NCBI RefSeq assembly: GCF_937123705.1
Contig: NZ_CAKZKO010000091.1
Coordinates: 1-64,000, forward strand
Length of the DNA stretch: 64,000 nucleotides
Reading direction: 5' to 3'
From: an uncultured Paraglaciecola sp.
GTDB taxonomy: Bacteria; Pseudomonadota; Gammaproteobacteria; Enterobacterales; Alteromonadaceae
A model generated the notes under the pieces. That model was not told where the DNA came from. It saw only the letters and a list, made by a program, of their open reading frames with translations, and searched no databases. The position numbers and the translations under genes were made by a program. Below, piece by piece: positions 58,684-64,000 of this stretch; the stretch's first letter is position 1; the number at the start of each line of letters is the position of its first letter.

Positions 58684-58722
58684 TATTGACTTAAACTTAA
58701 CCCCACTGTCATACAATAGAGG

Positions 58723-59604
58723 CTAATAATTATATTTATTCGCGCTATAAAGTAGTTGGGCAAATTGCCAAATATCCCCCACTGTCCCATTGCCAACTGG
58801 CTGTCCATCGAGCTCAACCACTGGGACGATTTCTTTACTTGAGCTGGTAAGCCAGACTTCATCTGCGTCCCGTACTTCAGTCATATTCACGACTCTTTCT
58901 TGCACCTGCAAACTGCCTTCTTTGCGTAAGATATCCAGTAACATACAACGTGTAATGCCGGGTAATAGTTGATGATCTAAAGCAGGGGTAATCACTACTC
59001 CATTTTTAACCATAAAGACGTTACAGGCACTTGCCTCAGTTAATTCATTACTTTGATTAAATAAAAGAGTTTCCTGAACACCTTTGTTTCGACTCTCTTG
59101 AAAATGCATCACATTACCCAATAAAGAGGTAGATTTAATATTACAACGTTTCCAGCGCAGGTCTTCGGTACTCGTTACCCTAAACTGTTTTACATTTTGC
59201 TTATTGATAAGAGGGACCGCTTCAATCCCAAAAGCATAAGCAAAGACGGTAGCTTGAATGTGCTCAGGGAAGGCATGGGAGCGTTTATTGTCCGCACCTC
59301 GGCTCACATGAAAATACAGCCCTAAATTACCTCCGCCATTTTTATCCATAAGGTTTTGGGCTATTTCACGCCATTCATTTAGCCCCATATATAATTTTAT
59401 ACCTATGGCATCAAGGCCATCTTTCAGCCGTTGAATATGTAATGCAAACCCAACTAATTTTGTATTATAGGAAGGTACGACTTCGTATATACCATCACCA
59501 AATAAAAACCCTCGATCCATAGGTGATATTTTAGCTTCAGATAGCGGCATATACTGCCCATTTAAAAATACAATATTGTTAGCGTCAGTCATTAAGCACC
59601 ACAT
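58723..59604 (-). CDS. D-amino-acid aminotransferase (class IV PLP)
   Basis: VFLNGQYMPLSEAKISPMDRGFLFGDGIYEV. Confidence 0.88.
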   Translation of the reverse strand: MWCLMTDANNIVFLNGQYMPLSEAKISPMDRGFLFGDGIYEVVPSYNTKLVGFALHIQRLKDGLDAIGIKLYMGLNEWREIAQNLMDKNGGGNLGLYFHVSRGADNKRSHAFPEHIQATVFAYAFGIEAVPLINKQNVKQFRVTSTEDLRWKRCNIKSTSLLGNVMHFQESRNKGVQETLLFNQSNELTEASACNVFMVKNGVVITPALDHQLLPGITRCMLLDILRKEGSLQVQERVVNMTEVRDADEVWLTSSSKEIVPVVELDGQPVGNGTVGDIWQFAQLLYSANKYNY

Positions 59605-59744
59605 AAAAACCCGTTATCATCTAATTTAATTATGCCATGAATAAAACGCCCAATTTAGTAAAAAAAACAGATTGTTTCTATATTTCTTAAGGTATAGCTC
59701 AGTTACAATAAGGCTAATATTTCGTTACAGATAATCGGTCAATC

Positions 59745-60614
59745 ATGTCCCAAGTAGGAAAGTTCAATACCCTAGAAGTTGTTAATGAAGTGCCCTTTGG
59801 ATTCTATTTAGATGCTGGCAATAAAGGGCAAATTTTATTACCTACAAAAAATGCACCTTTGGGTTGCAAACTAGGTGATAGGGTGAACGCGTTTATTTAT
59901 CATGATAGTGATGATCGTCTTATTGCAACCACCAGACGCCCTAAAGTATTTGTGGACCATTGCGCCTATTTAAAAGTGGTAAGCATCACTAAAGTCGGAG
60001 TATTTTTAGATTGGGGATTAGAAAAAGATTTATTAGTCCCCTTTAACGAACAAGACTATCCCATGTCAGAAGGTGTTTCTTATGTGGTTTACGTATTTTG
60101 TGATGAAGAAACCGGTCGCCTCGCCGCTTCTACGAAATTAAAAGACTTTCTATACGAAGAGTCTTGTGAAGAAGGCGGTACTTTTGAGCCAAAACAAGAA
60201 GTAGAGTTACTTATATGTGGTAAAACAGATATGGGTTACAAGGCCATTATTAATGGTTCACATTTAGGTTTGATTTTTAAAGACGAAATATTTCACCCCA
60301 TTAAAGTGGGTCACTCTTTAAAAGGTTATATTAAGCGCATTCGAGAAGACGGTAAGATTGACTTATGTTTTCAGTTTCATGATCCCACTGCACGAAACAC
60401 TTTAGAAGAACAAATAATTGCAGATCTTATTGCCCACGATGGTTTATCGACCTTGACCGATAAAAGTGCTGCAAATGAAATTTCTCAACGCTTTAACGTC
60501 AGCAAAAACGTGTATAAAAAGGCGTTAGGCTCTTTATACAAACAAAAACGGATCTTGTTAGACAAAACTAAAATTACGCTCATTGCACAAGATAACAGGA
60601 AAATCGATGGCTGA
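59745..60614 (+). CDS. CvfB-like S1 RNA-binding protein
   Basis: Tandem S1-like domains and C-terminal winged helix (ISQRFNVSKNVYKKALGSLYKQKRI). Confidence 0.87.
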   Translation: MSQVGKFNTLEVVNEVPFGFYLDAGNKGQILLPTKNAPLGCKLGDRVNAFIYHDSDDRLIATTRRPKVFVDHCAYLKVVSITKVGVFLDWGLEKDLLVPFNEQDYPMSEGVSYVVYVFCDEETGRLAASTKLKDFLYEESCEEGGTFEPKQEVELLICGKTDMGYKAIINGSHLGLIFKDEIFHPIKVGHSLKGYIKRIREDGKIDLCFQFHDPTARNTLEEQIIADLIAHDGLSTLTDKSAANEISQRFNVSKNVYKKALGSLYKQKRILLDKTKITLIAQDNRKIDG

Positions 60615-61038
60615 GATTTTGGTGCGTTACATACATTTTGTCGGCATCATAGTGCTAGCTGGTACATTAGTGGCTGAACATATGTTACTGACGGGACAAG
60701 TCTCCCTTGCTCAGATGAAAAAAATTGCCCGCATAGATATGGTTTATGGCGTAAGCGCCTTTGTGGTTTTAATTGCCGGTTTGACACTTTGGCTTGCTGT
60801 GGGAAAACCCGCTGAGTTTTATACGTCAAACCCGGTGTTTCATACCAAATTAACCTTGTTTGTGATAATGGCGTTATTGTCTATATACCCGTCCTTATAT
60901 ATTTTTAAGGCAAGCCGCGGTAAAGAATCGCTAATGACTATTCCCCCAAAAGTCATTAATGCCATTCGGGTTGAGCTAACTTGTTTAGTTTTAATACCTG
61001 TTTTAGCTGTATTTATGGCTAAAGGTTACGGTTTATAA
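60607..61038 (+). CDS. Small membrane protein, DUF2214-like
   Basis: MAEILVRYIHFVGIIVLAGTLVAEH; start at ATG 60607 overlapping previous stop. Confidence 0.72.
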   Translation: MAEILVRYIHFVGIIVLAGTLVAEHMLLTGQVSLAQMKKIARIDMVYGVSAFVVLIAGLTLWLAVGKPAEFYTSNPVFHTKLTLFVIMALLSIYPSLYIFKASRGKESLMTIPPKVINAIRVELTCLVLIPVLAVFMAKGYGL

Positions 61039-61066
61039 TGGGTCCAATTACTATAAAGAGGTACTA

Positions 61067-61459
61067 ATGCAAGCTACTGTAAACTGGAAAGAAAATCTAA
61101 AATTCAGCTGTAAAACCGATACCGGTAAATCCATAGAGTTAGACGGCAATGGCGAAACCATGACGCCTATGGAAGCTGTTTTACTCTCTGTGGGCGCTTG
61201 CTCATCTATCGATGTGGTGGATATTCTCAAGAAATCCAGAAAACAAGTTGATGATTGTATATGCCAACTAGATGCGACACGAGCAGAGCAACCACCACGA
61301 TTTTTTACAGCTATTCACGCTCATTACATAGTCACAGGTGAAGGTTTAACTGATAAAAATGTTGCCCGAGCAGTGCAGTTATCTGCTGAAAAATATTGTT
61401 CTGTGATCTTGATGTTAACTGGTAACGTAAATATTACTACCAGCTATGAATTAGCTTGA
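61067..61459 (+). CDS. OsmC-family protein
   Basis: MTPMEAVLLSVGACSSIDVVDILKKSR. Confidence 0.9.
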   Translation: MQATVNWKENLKFSCKTDTGKSIELDGNGETMTPMEAVLLSVGACSSIDVVDILKKSRKQVDDCICQLDATRAEQPPRFFTAIHAHYIVTGEGLTDKNVARAVQLSAEKYCSVILMLTGNVNITTSYELA

Positions 61460-61493
61460 AATCACAACACCTAGAAGTCAACGGATAAACAAA

Positions 61494-61997
61494 ATTGAAA
61501 ATTTAATTACAACTTGGTTACTTCAAAATCATCAATACGCTCTGTTTGCTGTTTTCCTCATTGCATTTTTAGAAGCATTTGTTGGAGTCGGTTTGTTTAT
61601 CTCTGGGTTGATCCTTTTAACCATTAGTAGCATTTTGTATGCTGAACAAATTCTCACTTTGCAACAAATATTACCCATAGCATTTTGCGGTGCAGCAATG
61701 GGTGATCATAGCGGATATTATATTGGGCGAAGGATGGGACCGCGATTTTTTGAAACTAATTTCGCCAAAAAACGTAAGGTGTTTTTCAAAAGTACTGAGG
61801 TTAAAATCCTTCGATATGGAAATTTTGCAATTGTAATTGGGCGCTTGGTAACAGCTATACGCAGTATTGTTCCGCTGTTAACAGGTGTAAGCGGAATGCC
61901 TCGTTTAAAGTTTTCAATTTACGATAGCTTAGCGTGTGGCATTTGGTCACTTGGTTTAGGTCTACTCATCATCGGTGTTGACAAAATCTGGAGTTGA
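61494..61997 (+). CDS. Short DedA-family membrane protein, start uncertain
   Basis: Frame open from 61455; IENLITTWLLQNHQYALFAVFLIAFLEAFVGVGLFISG..GDHSGYYIGRRMG; no ATG at N-terminus. Confidence 0.7.
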   Translation: MENLITTWLLQNHQYALFAVFLIAFLEAFVGVGLFISGLILLTISSILYAEQILTLQQILPIAFCGAAMGDHSGYYIGRRMGPRFFETNFAKKRKVFFKSTEVKILRYGNFAIVIGRLVTAIRSIVPLLTGVSGMPRLKFSIYDSLACGIWSLGLGLLIIGVDKIWS

Positions 61998-62025
61998 TTG
62001 CTTTGAACGAATATCAAGCAAGAGT

Positions 62026-62835
62026 ATGTTGATTAAAAATTTTATCAGTTGCGCGTCTGCACTATGGGTTGTAGCCAATCTTCTCGTTGGTTTTGCTGTA
62101 TTACTGCCTGTGGCAATTGTAAGTTGGCTTCTACCTTTTTCTGTAATCAATCGTGGCAGTATATTTATAGCCGAGCATATTTATCGTACAGCTGTAAGGG
62201 TAGATTCTTTTTGGATGCAGCACATATTAGGTATCAACCTAGTAATCAAAGGTAAAACCAATACTCAACAAACCCCTATTATAATTTGCAACCATCAATC
62301 CTGGTTCGACATTCCATTAGTGCAGCATGTAATTACTAGTAATGGTCCTATTACCAAATTTTTAATCAAACGAGAGATAGTGTGGGTGCCTATTATTGGC
62401 TGGATATGTTTGGTACTAAATTTTCCTCGATTAAAGCGTGGGAAAAATAAGGACCGTGGCAAAAGTGACTTTTCGGTTATTCAAAAGGCTTCAAAAACTC
62501 ATGGTAATGGATCGGGAGCATTGCTTATTTTTCCAGAAGGCTCTCGCTATTCTGAGACCAAAAAGGTCAATCAAAAAGCGCCGTATAAGCATTTATTAAT
62601 CCCCAAGTTAGGGGGATTAAAAATGATAAAACAACACGTTAAATTAGGCACTAGCATAATCGACATTACCATTGACTATCACCAAAAAAATGTAAATATT
62701 TGGAATTGTCTACATGCCAATCCAAGAAAAATCACTATTACCCTTGAACACTTTAATTTAGATGAAATAAGTGACATAGACACTTGGTTACAAAACCGCT
62801 GGTTAGAAAAAGATAAACTTTTAACTAGTCACTAG
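62026..62835 (+). CDS. 1-acyl-sn-glycerol-3-phosphate acyltransferase, YihG-like
   Basis: NHQSWFDIPLVQ; FPEGSRYSE; start reset to ATG 62026. Confidence 0.85.
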   Translation: MLIKNFISCASALWVVANLLVGFAVLLPVAIVSWLLPFSVINRGSIFIAEHIYRTAVRVDSFWMQHILGINLVIKGKTNTQQTPIIICNHQSWFDIPLVQHVITSNGPITKFLIKREIVWVPIIGWICLVLNFPRLKRGKNKDRGKSDFSVIQKASKTHGNGSGALLIFPEGSRYSETKKVNQKAPYKHLLIPKLGGLKMIKQHVKLGTSIIDITIDYHQKNVNIWNCLHANPRKITITLEHFNLDEISDIDTWLQNRWLEKDKLLTSH

Positions 62836-62864
62836 GCTTTGATTATTCACAGCTTTTTATTCTA

Positions 62865-64000
62865 TTAGAATTTCGCAAAGGCCTGTTCAAAATCAGCCAC
62901 AAGATCATCAATATCTTCAATTCCAATCGACATTCTTATCATATTGTCATTAACCCCCATTTCTTGTCTTTGCTGAGCACTGTTTTCAAAATATATTGTT
63001 GAAGCTACAGGCAAAGCCAATGTGCGAGTATCGCCCAGATGAGTGGCGCAGATCACTAAGTTTAAGGCGTTTAAAAAAAGAATAGGGTCGATATTATCAG
63101 CCAAATCCAAACTTAAAACGCCGCCATAGCCCTTAAAGTGCTCTCGGGCTAAAAAGTGCTGAGGATGGTCCGCAAGGCCCGGATAATATACGGCCAAAAC
63201 TTTATCGTGAGTATGGAGGTAGGAGGCCAAGCGCGTAGCATTTTCACAAATTTTATGAGTGCGGAGCACAAGGGTTTCTAAGCCAATCGATATGCCATGA
63301 GCTGCCTCTGAGGATAAGGTGCCTCCCATGTCTCGTAAACCTCTTTTGCGGATCTGTGTTAGTCCCCATTGGGACTTATCTGGACCGCGGTACATAGGCA
63401 AAATATTATCGAAACCCGTCCAATCAAACAAACCTGTGTCAGTGACAGCGCCGCCAAGTACATTGCCATGTCCTGCAATATATTTTGTAAGAGAACTAAC
63501 AGTTATTGATGCCAAAACTGACTTAGCATCGAACATATTTGGCGGTGTCATTGTATTGTCTACTATGAACAAGGCATTTTTAGTTTCACACAATTGGCCT
63601 ATTGCTCTTAAATCTGCCACTTGGGTTACTGGATTAGCAATGGTTTCTAAATAAACGGCCTTAGTATTACTTTTAAATGCCGCCTTCACATGCCGAACAT
63701 CTGTAACGTCTACAAAGCTCAATTCAATATTGAGTGATTGTAATGTTTCACAAAAGCTTCGAGTATTGCCAAACAGAAAATGGCTTACAATTAGATGGTC
63801 ACCCGATTTAAGTAAACTCAACATAGTAGCAGTTATAGCCGCCATGCCAGTCGCAAAAGTAACAGCCCCTACTCCATCCTCTAAATGGGTTAAAATATTC
63901 TGTAAGGCTGCATTCGATCCAGAAGATGAGCGTGAATACACATGACCCGCTTTTTTGCCCTGAAAGACATCCACCAACTCTTGTGCATCTTTATACTCGA
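62865..64000 (-). CDS. Cys/Met-metabolism PLP-dependent enzyme (cystathionine gamma-synthase family), cut by window end
   Basis: GHVYSRSSSGSNAALQNILTHLEDGVGAVTFATGMAAI; SLTKYIAGHGNVLGGAV; frame stays open to 64000. Confidence 0.88.
   Translation of the reverse strand, partial: EYKDAQELVDVFQGKKAGHVYSRSSSGSNAALQNILTHLEDGVGAVTFATGMAAITATMLSLLKSGDHLIVSHFLFGNTRSFCETLQSLNIELSFVDVTDVRHVKAAFKSNTKAVYLETIANPVTQVADLRAIGQLCETKNALFIVDNTMTPPNMFDAKSVLASITVSSLTKYIAGHGNVLGGAVTDTGLFDWTGFDNILPMYRGPDKSQWGLTQIRKRGLRDMGGTLSSEAAHGISIGLETLVLRTHKICENATRLASYLHTHDKVLAVYYPGLADHPQHFLAREHFKGYGGVLSLDLADNIDPILFLNALNLVICATHLGDTRTLALPVASTIYFENSAQQRQEMGVNDNMIRMSIGIEDIDDLVADFEQAFAKF

Overview
The window is a mostly core chromosomal segment from a marine gammaproteobacterium. 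Gene content and the PEP-CTERM genes suggest Alteromonadaceae (Paraglaciecola/Glaciecola-like), but this is inference. About 50 confident CDSs fall into conserved blocks: serS-crcB-rarA-lolA-ftsK-lrp/ald; pyrF-lapBA-ihfB-rpsA-cmk-aroA-serC-gyrA; ubiG-gph-nrdA-nrdB-yfaE; purC-bamC-dapA/bcp; perM/bepA; arsC-wrbA-hda-purMN; fadE; add-acs; cmoAB; and a DedA/acyltransferase pair. The accessory part is about 25.4-36.5 kb. It holds two convergent PEP-CTERM genes, one encoding a new-looking 3x56-aa repeat protein, and a four-gene signalling module (REC; CHASE-PAS histidine kinase; CheB-CheR-PAS-REC fusion; PAS-GGDEF-EAL). The strongest non-obvious observations are: (1) a decayed ~76-bp purC fragment at 27.2 kb in direct orientation to the intact purC, so purC-derived repeats bracket the signalling module; (2) matching sigma54-like promoters and leaders on both PEP-CTERM genes; (3) an ERIC-like 126-bp element between gyrA and serC; (4) a nested hairpin cluster with GGA-containing loops downstream of serS; (5) a perfect 7-bp tandem repeat upstream of the GGDEF-EAL gene and a second heptamer tract after cmoA; (6) well-formed NrdR and FadR operator candidates. 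No CRISPR array, rRNA, tRNA, transposase or phage gene was seen. All alignments were made by eye.
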